From Planctomycetaceae bacterium (GTDB lineage: Bacteria; Planctomycetota; Planctomycetia; Pirellulales; Thermoguttaceae), in NCBI GenBank assembly GCA_031256755.1, contig JAIRPZ010000255.1, forward strand, positions 1 to 23,710: 23,710 nucleotides of DNA, read 5' to 3'. Under the pieces are notes generated by a model. That model made no database searches and had not been told where the DNA came from. It saw nothing but the letters and a program-made list of their open reading frames with translations. The position numbers and the translations under genes were made by a program. Of this stretch, positions 16,295 through 23,710 are shown in pieces. Each line of letters begins with the position of its first letter. The stretch's first letter is position 1.

Positions 16295-16486
16295 TTATGG
16301 ATTGATTGATTGAAAACAATCCTGAAACAATGCTTTGCGTCCGTAATTTAATAAACTGATACCGCAACCGACAGTTGCCATTTGAACCGCCTGCAATTCG
16401 CATAACCGAAAAGACAACGCAAGCGGAATCGTCACCGCAGCCGGAAGCAAGGCATCAAACGCCAATGAAGCCACAGACGGAACTTT
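16295..16486 (-). other. Coding-like frame continuing past the hpnC stop
   Basis: A second minus-strand frame is open from just after a TAA at 16489-16487 to a TAA at 16297-16295. It fills nearly the whole gap between hpnC and the converging synthetase gene. Its 63 codons look like those of nearby genes (GCG, CCG, TTG, CTT, GAT), and the product is hydrophobic at first (SVASLAFDALLPAAVTIPLA) and then ends DCFQSINP. One added A in the A5 run at 16488-16484 would join it to hpnC. Either a frameshifted C-terminal extension of HpnC, a small separate ORF, or chance. Confidence 0.3.
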
Positions 16487-17511
16487 TTACCGGACGAAAG
16501 ACGAATCCGGTTGCCCGAAGTTAATAACGCCGGCTTGCGGCACATCTTTTGGTAAATCGAATAATAACTGTTCCACATCAGTCCGAACATGCGGCGGCTG
16601 TCCCGGTGAATAAGACGGTACAACGGTTCAGAGTTGGCATAATACACCTCGCAGCGGCGAAGTTGATTCGTTATCAAGGCTGCAAACTTGTTTTCAAACT
16701 TTTCCATTTCCTGAATCATCTGCTGATGAGCATAAGAATCCCCGCCTTTTTGCCGGATTTTTTGTTTATTCCATTCCTTTCGGTTCAGTAATGAACCGAA
16801 TTGCTTGTCCGTCAAACCGGCACGCTGCAACTCCGCCTGCGGCAGATAAATCCGTCCGCCGTTGTAATCCTCAAGCATATCCCGAAGAATGTTCGTCCAT
16901 TGAAAAGCAATGCCGCACGCTTTGGCGGCACGAACAACAGATTCCGAAAAAAGCGGTTCCGTCGTTCCCCAAACAGCAAGAGAAGCAAAACCAACCGATG
17001 TCGCCACTTGATGGCAGTAATCAATGCTGTCGTCAAATGAGGCAAAGGGTTTCGGTTCAATATCTGTTTCTACGCCGTCAATCAGGTGAAAAAGCGGTTC
17101 GCGGGGAATGTGAAAACGGTCAACGATCATTTTCAAGGCAGGCAGGAAAACCAAACCGCCGCAGCCCGGAAACGATTCCGCAATTTTTTGGAAAGCGGTT
17201 TCATCATGCGGATCAATGTCCGGCTGTTCTTCACTGCCGATTTGTCCCAGAACAGATTCGAGAGCGGCTGTCCATTGGTTAAGTTTCTGTTTTTTCCGGC
17301 GGACATTGACCGGAATTTCCTGACCGGTTTGAGGATCGAAGTCCGGCAAATCAACAAGATCATCCGTGAATCGTGTATAAGCGTACAGGATTTCCATCGC
17401 CTGCCTTTTATGGGCTGGAAGCAAAGCGAAAGCGGGGGCAAAACTGCTGTGTGCTAACGCCGTTAGTTTGCGGCAAGCCCGAATACTGTGAGAAAGAGAC
17501 AACCGCTGCAT
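16432..17511 (-). CDS. hpnC: Squalene/phytoene synthase family, HpnC-like
   Basis: 359 residues from ATG 17511; GTG 17559 would add 16 residues unlike the family start. The head-to-head prenyltransferase family condenses or rearranges farnesyl-PP units. HpnC acts with HpnD and HpnE to make squalene for hopanoids. The two Mg2+/diphosphate motifs are present: DDLVD at 50-54, and DMLED followed by YNGGRIYLP near 211-225. The fold segments MEILYAYTRFTD and FHLIDGVETDIEP fit. HpnD and HpnE are not in this window, so HpnC versus HpnD or phytoene synthase rests on overall resemblance. The last 16 residues have unusual composition (two Trp, a Cys), and an alternative frame takes over there; see the entry at 16295. 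Has its own promoter, downstream of tlpA. Confidence 0.82.
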   Translation of the reverse strand: MQRLSLSHSIRACRKLTALAHSSFAPAFALLPAHKRQAMEILYAYTRFTDDLVDLPDFDPQTGQEIPVNVRRKKQKLNQWTAALESVLGQIGSEEQPDIDPHDETAFQKIAESFPGCGGLVFLPALKMIVDRFHIPREPLFHLIDGVETDIEPKPFASFDDSIDYCHQVATSVGFASLAVWGTTEPLFSESVVRAAKACGIAFQWTNILRDMLEDYNGGRIYLPQAELQRAGLTDKQFGSLLNRKEWNKQKIRQKGGDSYAHQQMIQEMEKFENKFAALITNQLRRCEVYYANSEPLYRLIHRDSRRMFGLMWNSYYSIYQKMCRKPALLTSGNRIRLSSGKKFRLWLHWRLMPCFRLR

Positions 17512-17570
17512 TTTGTTTTTCCAATCACCGTCCTGCCGTATGTGCTGCACCGGCAGCACCGCAACAAAGC

Positions 17571-17599
17571 ATTGTACCGGAAACCGTTTGAACCCGCAA
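17571..17599 (-). promoter_or_regulatory. Promoter of hpnC
   Basis: TTGCGG (17599-17594), 17-base spacer, TACAAT (17576-17571) on the minus strand; predicted start near 17564, about 53 bases before ATG 17511. Confidence 0.55.
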
Positions 17600-17661
17600 C
17601 TTGCATCTCTTTTTCCCTTTGCCCAAACAGTGACTAAATCTTTCCTCTTCTCTTTCAGCCG

Positions 17662-17697
17662 GGTTAAGTACTGGGTGCAGGTTAAGTACCGGGTGCA
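17662..17697 (-). repeat. 18-bp tandem duplication across the tlpA stop codon
   Basis: GGTTAAGTACTGGGTGCA (17662-17679) and the next 18 bases differ at one position. The tlpA stop lies in the 17680-17697 copy. The other copy repeats the last residues and the stop in the same frame, so loss of the first stop would add only six residues. Confidence 0.8.
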
Positions 17698-18794
17698 AGA
17701 GCGGCGGCAACGGCAGCGTCCAAAGTACCGACGGGCGGATGCAGATGCAGCACTTTTCCGTCCCGCCCGATCAAAATTAAAACCGGCAATTCTTTAATGC
17801 CGTAAAATTGAGAAACCGGATTTTTTTGTTCCTGCCCTTCGTGTAAAATGATCCATGGGATTTTTTTCCCGCCGAAAGCCGTGGTTTTCACAAAATCATC
17901 AACCTTTTTGACGGTATCTCCGCCGATTCCGGTATTGATTCCGACGATTTCAAAGCCGGAAGCATGGTATTTTTCGTACAATTTAATCAGCGCAGGTATT
18001 TCTTCTTTACAGGGGCGGCACCAAGTTCCCCAAAACTGCACCAAAATCACCTTATTGGCAAGGGAATCGGCATTCAGCGGAGTGCCGTTCAAATCAGTAC
18101 CCGCCAGATACATCGGCTTTCCGACCAGTGTTGACCGCCGGATGTCCGATTCGAGTGTCTGGACTTTCGCAAAGCGGTTGATTTTTTGGAAATACTGATG
18201 AAAAACAGGGGCGGCAACAGCCAGCCGGGCATCCCTTGCCGCAAGATTTAACTGCCGGATATTGGTTAAAAAATTTTCGATGAGAATGTCCGATTCCGTT
18301 CCCGGATATTGTTCCGCATACGAGACCATTCGTTCTGCAAGTGCTTTCAAACTGCGATTGTTTTCGTCCTGTTTTTCTGTGAGAACAAAAGTTTTGCCGA
18401 TGAGCAGAAGGTGTTTTTCGGTTTCTTTACTGAGATTTTTGATGCCGTTTTTGTGCAACTCGTCACTGACCGCGGCCAGCCGGGGATAGTAAGCAGCCGT
18501 ATCGGCGTAGGACAGAATGATCAGCGAGGCGGCTTTCCGCTGCAAAGCCCAACGCCGGTCTTTTTCGGTTAAATCCGCATCGGCGAGCATTTTGTCCGCA
18601 GTTTCGACAACGGTCTTGCACGCATCGGCAGTGTCCGTATCCGGGCGTTTACTGCCGAGGTTATCGGGAAGTGTTTTGGGAGCGTTTTTGTCGATAATCT
18701 GCCGCCATTGCGTTATATCTTGGGCAAACGTGAGCGTGCAGACGGACGCATAAAAAAGGCAGCACAGCAAAAAACAGCAAACAAAGAGACGCAT
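17682..18794 (-). CDS. Exported TlpA-type thiol-disulfide oxidoreductase
   Basis: 370 residues with a Cys-rich signal peptide (MRLFVCCFLLCCLFYASVC, cleaved near TFAQ). Residues 25-225 form an alpha-helical N-terminal part without a recognised name. The last 150 residues form a thioredoxin fold of the TlpA/ResA class: GTDLNGTPLNADSLANKVIL, the active site WCRPC near residue 258, FEIVGINTG, and the cis-Pro loop KELPVLILIGRDGKV. It probably reduces or exchanges disulfides outside the cytoplasmic membrane. This two-part build is common in planctomycetes. It ends inside a tandem duplication. Own promoter, divergent from the methyltransferase. Confidence 0.9.
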   Translation of the reverse strand: MRLFVCCFLLCCLFYASVCTLTFAQDITQWRQIIDKNAPKTLPDNLGSKRPDTDTADACKTVVETADKMLADADLTEKDRRWALQRKAASLIILSYADTAAYYPRLAAVSDELHKNGIKNLSKETEKHLLLIGKTFVLTEKQDENNRSLKALAERMVSYAEQYPGTESDILIENFLTNIRQLNLAARDARLAVAAPVFHQYFQKINRFAKVQTLESDIRRSTLVGKPMYLAGTDLNGTPLNADSLANKVILVQFWGTWCRPCKEEIPALIKLYEKYHASGFEIVGINTGIGGDTVKKVDDFVKTTAFGGKKIPWIILHEGQEQKNPVSQFYGIKELPVLILIGRDGKVLHLHPPVGTLDAAVAAALAPGT

Positions 18795-18838
18795 TTTTAC
18801 AAAAAAATTGACGGAAAAAAGGAACCGGTACCGTTGTC

Positions 18839-18867
18839 ATTATAATTGTTTCCAGTCGTTTCAGCAA
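18839..18867 (-). promoter_or_regulatory. Promoter of the tlpA-like gene
   Basis: TTGCTG (18867-18862), 17-base spacer, TATAAT (18844-18839) on the minus strand; predicted start near 18832, 38 bases before the ATG. Confidence 0.65.
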
Positions 18868-18900
18868 CCGCCGGCAGAAGGATAGGACAGGTAACGGGTG

Positions 18901-18929
18901 TTGCCGTCAAGTTTCCTTTTCCGTAAAAT
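18901..18929 (+). promoter_or_regulatory. Promoter of the methyltransferase gene
   Basis: TTGCCG (18901-18906), 17-base spacer, TAAAAT (18924-18929); predicted start near 18936, 58 bases before ATG 18994. ATCACT occurs twice just after (18940-18945, 18948-18953... TAATCACT), with no known meaning. Confidence 0.5.
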
Positions 18930-18993
18930 TATATTTGGTCATCACTTAATCACTGCAAAGACGTTTGAAACCTGTTAAGACAACGTCCGCCGT

Positions 18994-20745
18994 ATGCCCG
19001 AAAGTAAGTATCAAAAAATTGAAAAGCAGCGGACGCAGATTCGTCCGCACCGCCGGAAACCGCAGGATCAGGAATGGAAATGCGCTGAACAGACAACAGA
19101 CAGACGGCGGGCGTTGGGACAATTTTACACGCCGCCGGACATTGCAAAAACCGCTTGGCAATTGATTCTCAAACAACTCGGCGAAAACTTTTGGCAAGAC
19201 GGGACTTGGCGGATTTGGGATAACTGTGCCGGCAGCGGAAACTTGGAATACAATATCGTTCCGCCGGATGCGCTGCCTTACACCTATCTTTCCACCATCA
19301 ATGCCGATGAAGCGGAGTTTCTGAAAACGAATTCCTATTTCAAAGGAAGAACAAGAGCAGTTTTCCCGTTTGATTGGCTCAACGATCATCACTCGAAACT
19401 GCCGGAAGTGCTGAAAGCGGATTTGGCAAACGGCAAAATTAAATGGTTGTTTTTTATCAATCCGCCGTATAAAGAAGCAGCCGGTTATACAGCGGCACAA
19501 AAATTTTCCGGTGCGGGCAGCAGCACTATTGCCGAAGAAATGAAATCGCAAAAAATGGGAAAATGCGCCGGGGAATTGACGATGCAGTTTCTTTATAAAA
19601 TTGAACGGGATTTCGGCAAACATGGTTATTACCTCGGTCTGTTCTCAAAAGCAAAATGGATGACGAAACCGTCTGCGGAAACGTTTCGGGAAATGTGGAT
19701 TCCGCAATTTGACGGCGGCTTTATGCTGAATGCCAACGAACATTTTACACAGCCGCAAAACGAAAAACATGAATTAAAAACGCGGGGAACATTTCCGATC
19801 ATTTTTTCGCTGTTGAACCATTTGCAGAAAACCAAGAACTGGAAACAGGACTGGACATATCATGTTCTTGACAGAGAATCAAAAATTACCGGACATAAAA
19901 CGTTTCTTATTTTTGATAAAAAGCGTCTCGCCTTTCGGGAATACTTTTTTCCGGTTCACAAGGAAAATAAAGTCCGTCCCGTTCCGGTGGTGAGCGGAGC
20001 GGTCATTCCTCTTGCCGGTAAAAAAGCCGGAGCGGATCAAGTATCAGAAGATTTTATCGGAACGATGGTTTTTTATCAGGCGGACTTTCAGCATCATCAT
20101 TTCTGCAATATCGTTTCCGGTCTTGCGCACAGCGGTTATCCCGTTACAACCGGAAACTACATCAGCATATTGACCGGTTTCGGTTTGTTTAAGTCGGTGA
20201 AATACGATTGGACGCGGGATGCCGATTTGTTTTACGCTCCGTACAGGGATTTGACCGAAACGGAAATAGCCGACTGTGTGCTGTATGCGCTGATTTGCGG
20301 AGCAAACAATACCGCAACAACGCGGATAAACGGTTTAATGCTGCTGAATTGGTTCAATCCGTTTCATAAAACGAAATTCGATTGGACGCATTTGTCGCCA
20401 ACCGGTCGATATGCGTTTGACGAGTTAACGCATTATTGCCGCAAAATCGTGCAGTGGGAAAATTTACACACGCCATACGGCAGCGGTGTTTGGCTGGGTT
20501 TGTATCAATACCGGACTGCCTGCAAAACGGTCAACAAGACCTACCGGAAGAAATTCGGCGTTGACTATCCGAATCAGGATTTGTACGGTATTCCGTATCC
20601 TGATTCTTTTCGGGATGCTGCTGAAAAATTACGTGAAAAAACAGAAACTCTGGCGGTTGACCTCTGCCTGACCGCAGACAAAGAGGTCATCCGCACAAGG
20701 GATACATTTAGGGAAACATTTTTAGAACCGGTAAAAAAACGATAG
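18994..20745 (+). CDS. Solitary N6-adenine-type DNA methyltransferase
   Basis: 583 residues, cytoplasmic. Transfers methyl from SAM to adenine in a specific DNA site, judged by motif order. A basic N-terminus precedes ALGQFYTPPDIA (residues 40-51), as in N6_Mtase/Eco57I-like enzymes. The SAM-binding motif I is DNCAGSGN at 76-83, a variant of D-P-x-x-G-S-G. The catalytic motif IV is NPPY at 156-159, followed by KEA. The remaining 400 residues probably hold the target-recognition part and show no further known motif. No SD; the ATG is 58 bases after a promoter. No restriction endonuclease, specificity subunit or other defence gene is adjacent, so it is either an orphan methylase or part of a system whose partner lies elsewhere. 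Convergent with the HydB-like gene, 37 bases apart, without a clear terminator. Confidence 0.85.
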   Translation: MPESKYQKIEKQRTQIRPHRRKPQDQEWKCAEQTTDRRRALGQFYTPPDIAKTAWQLILKQLGENFWQDGTWRIWDNCAGSGNLEYNIVPPDALPYTYLSTINADEAEFLKTNSYFKGRTRAVFPFDWLNDHHSKLPEVLKADLANGKIKWLFFINPPYKEAAGYTAAQKFSGAGSSTIAEEMKSQKMGKCAGELTMQFLYKIERDFGKHGYYLGLFSKAKWMTKPSAETFREMWIPQFDGGFMLNANEHFTQPQNEKHELKTRGTFPIIFSLLNHLQKTKNWKQDWTYHVLDRESKITGHKTFLIFDKKRLAFREYFFPVHKENKVRPVPVVSGAVIPLAGKKAGADQVSEDFIGTMVFYQADFQHHHFCNIVSGLAHSGYPVTTGNYISILTGFGLFKSVKYDWTRDADLFYAPYRDLTETEIADCVLYALICGANNTATTRINGLMLLNWFNPFHKTKFDWTHLSPTGRYAFDELTHYCRKIVQWENLHTPYGSGVWLGLYQYRTACKTVNKTYRKKFGVDYPNQDLYGIPYPDSFRDAAEKLREKTETLAVDLCLTADKEVIRTRDTFRETFLEPVKKR

Positions 20746-20782
20746 AAACGCAGCCGCAAATCCAACCGTCGATTCAAAATCA

Positions 20783-22702
20783 TCAAACCCCGATAACGGC
20801 ACCGAACTTGCAGGTTCGGGCGCATTCGCCGCATTTAATGCACTTTTCCGGGTCAATCCGGTGAGGCAGTTTCCGCTCGCCGCTGATGGCCTCCACCGGA
20901 CATTTTTTGCTGCACGCCGTACAGCCCTTGCACTTGTCCGCCAATATTTCCGGTTTCGCCAAACTCTTGCACTGTCCCGCCGGACAGCGTTTTTGGAATA
21001 CGTGAGCATCCAATTCCGCCCGGAAATTGCGTATCGTTGACAAAACCGGATTCGGTGCCGTTTTGCCCAGCGCACAAAGCGAACCTTTGGAAACCGTTTT
21101 CGCCACTTGGTCTAACAAGTCCAGCGTTTCCTGCGTTCCGTTGCCAGCAATAATGTCGTCCAGCAAGGCAAGCATTTGTTTCGTTCCTTCCCGGCAAAGC
21201 AGACATTTTCCGCACGACTCGTTTTGCGTGAACTGCATAAAGAACCGCGCCATTTGAATCATGCACGTGCCTTTGTTCATCACCACCAAGCCGCCGGAAC
21301 CGACCATCGCTCCGACCGTTTTCAGCGAATCAAAATCAAGCGGCAAGTCAAGATGCTCTTCCGTCAGACAGCCGCCGGAAGGTCCGCCGATTTGGACCGC
21401 CTTGAAATAATCGTTGGCAATGTTCCCCTGCTGGTCAATCACGCCGCCGCCGATGTCAAAAATGATTTTCCGCAGCGTTGCCCCGAAAGGGACTTCGATT
21501 AAGCCGGTATTGACCACGTGTCCCGTCAGGGCAAACGTTTTTGTTCCCGGCGACCCTTCGGTGCCGACTTTGCGGTACTCTTTTGCCCCTTCGGAAATGA
21601 TATACGGAACCGCCGCCAGCGTTTCGACGTTGTTAATCACGGTCGGCTTGCCCCACAGTCCGCTTTGGGCGGGAAACGGCGGTTTCGGTTTCGGCATTCC
21701 CCGGTCTCCTTCGATGCTGGCAATCAGTGCGGTTTCTTCGCCACAAACGAAAGCCCCTGCCCCTTCCATGACGTGGATACGGAACGGTTTGCCGGTTCCG
21801 AAAAGGTCATCGCCGAGAATACCGAGTTTTTCGGCATCGGCAACCGCTTTTCGGACCCGCTGCACGGCGAGCGGATATTCGAGCCGGACGTAAATATATC
21901 CGGCGGTTGCGCCGATTCCCCGTGCGGCAATCATCATTCCTTCTAGAACGCAGTGAGGATTGCCTTCCATCACACTTCTGTCCATAAAGGCACCGGGGTC
22001 GCCTTCGTCCGCATTGCAGATGACGTATTTGGTGTCATTTTTTTCTTTGAGGGCGAATTTCCATTTTTTTCCGGTCGGAAAGCCGCCGCCGCCGCGTCCG
22101 CGAAGACCGGAAACGTCAATTTCATCGCAGACCGTTTCGGGAGTCATTTCTGTCCAAGCCCGGCGGGCGGCTTCGTAACCGCCGTTAGCGATGTATTCGT
22201 AAATATCTTCCGGCTCGAACACGCCGCACGCTTTCAGGGTGAGGCGATGCTGCTGCTGGTAAAACGGGATGTCTTTCTGGCTGGTGCATTTTTTGTTTTT
22301 GTTCTGCCGGTCAACGTACAAAAGCCGCTCGACAACACCTCTGTTTTTGATGGACGTTTCGACAATTTCGTCCACATCGGTCACTTTGACATTGGTGTAA
22401 AGAATGCCGTCGGGGGTGATACTCAACAGCGGTCCCTGCTGGCAGAACCCCTGACAGCCGGATTTGGAGAGGCGGGTAAAGTCGGGTTTTCCGGCGGGTT
22501 TTCCGTCTTCGTATTGCAGGAGAACTTGGACATCGATGCCGAGTTCTTTGATTTTTTGTTCGAGGGTGTGAAAAACGTCAAGAGACCCGTTGGCGACGCA
22601 GCCGGTACCGGCGCAAATGACGATTCGGCGGCTTGCCCCTTTCATTCGGGACTGGAACAGTTCCGTACAGTTTTGAAGGAACTCTTTGGTAATGGCAGTC
22701 AT
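20783..22702 (-). CDS. hydB: NADH-binding iron-sulfur flavoprotein, HydB/HndC (NuoF-like)
   Basis: 639 residues. Domain order: a thioredoxin-like [2Fe-2S] domain (Cys30, Cys35, Cys83, Cys87); the NuoF FMN/NADH domain with GLRGRGGGGFPTGKKW, CNADEGDPGAFMDR and GAGAFVCGEETALIASIEG; an SLBB region (GLIEVPFGATLRKIIFD); the [4Fe-4S] motif SCGKCLLCREGT with a later Cys; and two C-terminal ferredoxin clusters (CKGCTACSKKCP and CIKCGECARTC). This order and length match the beta subunit of NAD(P)-linked, electron-bifurcating [FeFe] hydrogenases and related formate dehydrogenases, not respiratory NuoF. It would pass electrons among NADH, ferredoxin and a partner. The usual NuoE-like (HydC) and catalytic (HydA) genes are not adjacent. 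No SD; a promoter lies 64 bases upstream. Confidence 0.92.
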   Translation of the reverse strand: MTAITKEFLQNCTELFQSRMKGASRRIVICAGTGCVANGSLDVFHTLEQKIKELGIDVQVLLQYEDGKPAGKPDFTRLSKSGCQGFCQQGPLLSITPDGILYTNVKVTDVDEIVETSIKNRGVVERLLYVDRQNKNKKCTSQKDIPFYQQQHRLTLKACGVFEPEDIYEYIANGGYEAARRAWTEMTPETVCDEIDVSGLRGRGGGGFPTGKKWKFALKEKNDTKYVICNADEGDPGAFMDRSVMEGNPHCVLEGMMIAARGIGATAGYIYVRLEYPLAVQRVRKAVADAEKLGILGDDLFGTGKPFRIHVMEGAGAFVCGEETALIASIEGDRGMPKPKPPFPAQSGLWGKPTVINNVETLAAVPYIISEGAKEYRKVGTEGSPGTKTFALTGHVVNTGLIEVPFGATLRKIIFDIGGGVIDQQGNIANDYFKAVQIGGPSGGCLTEEHLDLPLDFDSLKTVGAMVGSGGLVVMNKGTCMIQMARFFMQFTQNESCGKCLLCREGTKQMLALLDDIIAGNGTQETLDLLDQVAKTVSKGSLCALGKTAPNPVLSTIRNFRAELDAHVFQKRCPAGQCKSLAKPEILADKCKGCTACSKKCPVEAISGERKLPHRIDPEKCIKCGECARTCKFGAVIGV

Positions 22703-22765
22703 AAATATAATGTTGCGGAACGAAGCGATGCGGAATCAAAAACATCCGCACTCCGATTTTGCAAG

Positions 22766-22793
22766 ATTATACCACAAACTAACATGTTTGCAA
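22766..22793 (-). promoter_or_regulatory. Promoter of the hydB-like gene
   Basis: TTGCAA (22793-22788), 16-base spacer, TGG-extended TATAAT (22771-22766) on the minus strand; predicted start near 22759, leaving a leader of about 57 bases. Confidence 0.6.
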
Positions 22794-22862
22794 CCCGTAA
22801 ACCCGCGCCGCTTGTTGCCGGTATTTTCCCGTGCAAACCTGCCCCGCGATTTGCCCGGAATT

Positions 22863-23710
22863 TTATCGGTTACCCTTTTTCAACTTTTTCCGATAAAACA
22901 GCAGGTAAATGCCCAGCGCAATGAGCAGGATATTGAACACGATAAAGGCGGTTTTGCCGAAAAACGATGATTTCGGTTTATTAATTTCAAGCAAGGTTTC
23001 CATAGAAGGAGTTTCGCCGAAGTCAGATAACTTGACAAGTTGTCCGTTTTTCAGCATGTAGTTTACTTTCTCTTGAAAATCCACGACAATATCATTGTCT
23101 TTGAGTCCAAGTGCCTGAACAGTAAAAATATCATCTGGCAGTTTTCCGTTCAGTTTGCTTTCCTGCAACTGATATTCTGTCAGAAAACCTCCCGGACCAT
23201 GGAAATGCGCATAATACTTCGGAATCATCACTCCATCTGATTCGGTAAATTCCATCGCGTAAGCAATCCCGACGGCATCATCAGGAGCAAAATACTGCGC
23301 AAAATAAACAAGGTTGAATCCATCTTTGGCAGAATGAATAAAATCCTGAAAGATGTCGCCATTTCTATCTAATGTTGTCATTTTATACAGCGTATCTTCA
23401 TCAACAGAAGAGCGGGAAATTTTAGTTCTTTCTAAAATCCGCTTACTGTTTTCATCTTCTTTTTTTTCATCAAATACTTTCTGCATAGCACTTGACCTTG
23501 ACCATAATTTATACCATTGATCGTCGCCGCCTTTCATGGAGCAATAAAAATGGCGTGGGTCGCCGGTATGTTCGGAAAATCGGGACGGACGAATATCATT
23601 ACGGGCGTGAACATAAGCCGTATTTTGCTCTGAAAGGGAATAACCGGGCATGGTGTGTATTTGACCGGTCACCGCCTGAAAAGATTTTCTCACAAATTGA
23701 GAATTCGGTA
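22863..23710 (-). CDS. Partial membrane-anchored protein of unknown function
   Basis: Function not recognised. The frame stays open to the window edge (codons for PNSQF precede the GTG at 23693-23691), so the true start is probably outside and this is the C-terminal part, at least 276 residues. About 240 soluble, aromatic- and charge-rich residues (for example FNLVYFAQYFAPDDAVGIAYAMEF) precede one C-terminal membrane helix (AFIVFNILLIALGIYLLFYR) and a Lys-rich tail (KKLKKGNR). This suggests a bulk outside the cytoplasmic membrane and an inside tail. No signal sequence, enzyme motif or repeat is visible. It ends 91 bases before the -10 of the hydB-like gene, on the same strand. Confidence 0.7.
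   Translation of the reverse strand, partial: PNSQFVRKSFQAVTGQIHTMPGYSLSEQNTAYVHARNDIRPSRFSEHTGDPRHFYCSMKGGDDQWYKLWSRSSAMQKVFDEKKEDENSKRILERTKISRSSVDEDTLYKMTTLDRNGDIFQDFIHSAKDGFNLVYFAQYFAPDDAVGIAYAMEFTESDGVMIPKYYAHFHGPGGFLTEYQLQESKLNGKLPDDIFTVQALGLKDNDIVVDFQEKVNYMLKNGQLVKLSDFGETPSMETLLEINKPKSSFFGKTAFIVFNILLIALGIYLLFYRKKLKKGNR

Noticed and set aside
16301..16320. GATTG-AAAA-CAATC as terminator between converging genes
   Set aside because: Only 5 bp of weak stem and no T tract; it also lies inside the coding-like frame.
18994..20745. Complete restriction-modification or BREX-like locus
   Set aside because: No nuclease, ATPase or specificity gene flanks the methyltransferase in this window.
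21953..22924. 323-codon plus-strand frame opposite the hydB-like gene
   Set aside because: Antisense to conserved iron-sulfur and NADH motifs, so a shadow.

Overview
The window looks like chromosomal DNA of a mid-GC bacterium, most likely a planctomycete, possibly from an anaerobic or gut habitat. This is inference from gene content: a very large secreted protein with PQQ-type beta-propeller and TPR-like segments, a DoxX-family membrane protein with a long soluble insert, a hopanoid-type squalene synthase homologue, a NADH-linked hydrogenase-type subunit, and generally weak Shine-Dalgarno (SD) sequences. Most genes have recognisable -35/-10 promoters instead. No rRNA, tRNA, CRISPR array or phage module was seen.

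Layout. 1-400: a divergent promoter region with a small leftward gene that appears to change frame at a T6 run. 402-8144 (+): an SSS-type Na+/solute symporter, then the 1846-residue secreted propeller protein, each with its own promoter. 8171-8192: a hairpin where the propeller gene and the leftward DoxX-like gene converge. 9520-10638 (-): dprA, with a -10 box only 6 bases before the start codon and a strong inverted repeat beside it. 10729-11867: an Rpn-type PD-(D/E)XK nuclease gene between perfect 27-bp inverted repeats, followed by phased CAGGAT repeats; this is the clearest accessory element. 11868-12145: no firm gene, but an AGGAGG site folded into a hairpin before a possible short reading frame. 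12146-14583 (-): a Cys/Met-metabolism PLP enzyme and ribD. 14688-16274 (+): an acyl-CoA synthetase, divergent from ribD. 16295-18794 (-): a squalene/phytoene synthase (HpnC-like), with an unexplained coding-like extension in another frame, and a secreted TlpA-type thioredoxin. 18994-20745 (+): a solitary adenine-type DNA methyltransferase. 20783-22702 (-): a HydB/HndC/NuoF-type flavoprotein without its partner subunits. 22863-23710 (-): the C-terminal part of a membrane-anchored protein that runs off the window.

The genes do not form one pathway. Frequent strand switches, separate promoters and unrelated functions suggest single-gene transcription units: central metabolism (ribD, PLP enzyme, acyl-CoA synthetase, HydB-like), envelope and hopanoid functions (symporter, propeller, DoxX, HpnC, TlpA), and DNA-directed functions (dprA, Rpn, methyltransferase). 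The best candidate for something undescribed is the inverted-repeat-bounded rpn unit beside dprA. The leftward small gene, the frame conflict after hpnC and the solitary methyltransferase also merit attention.
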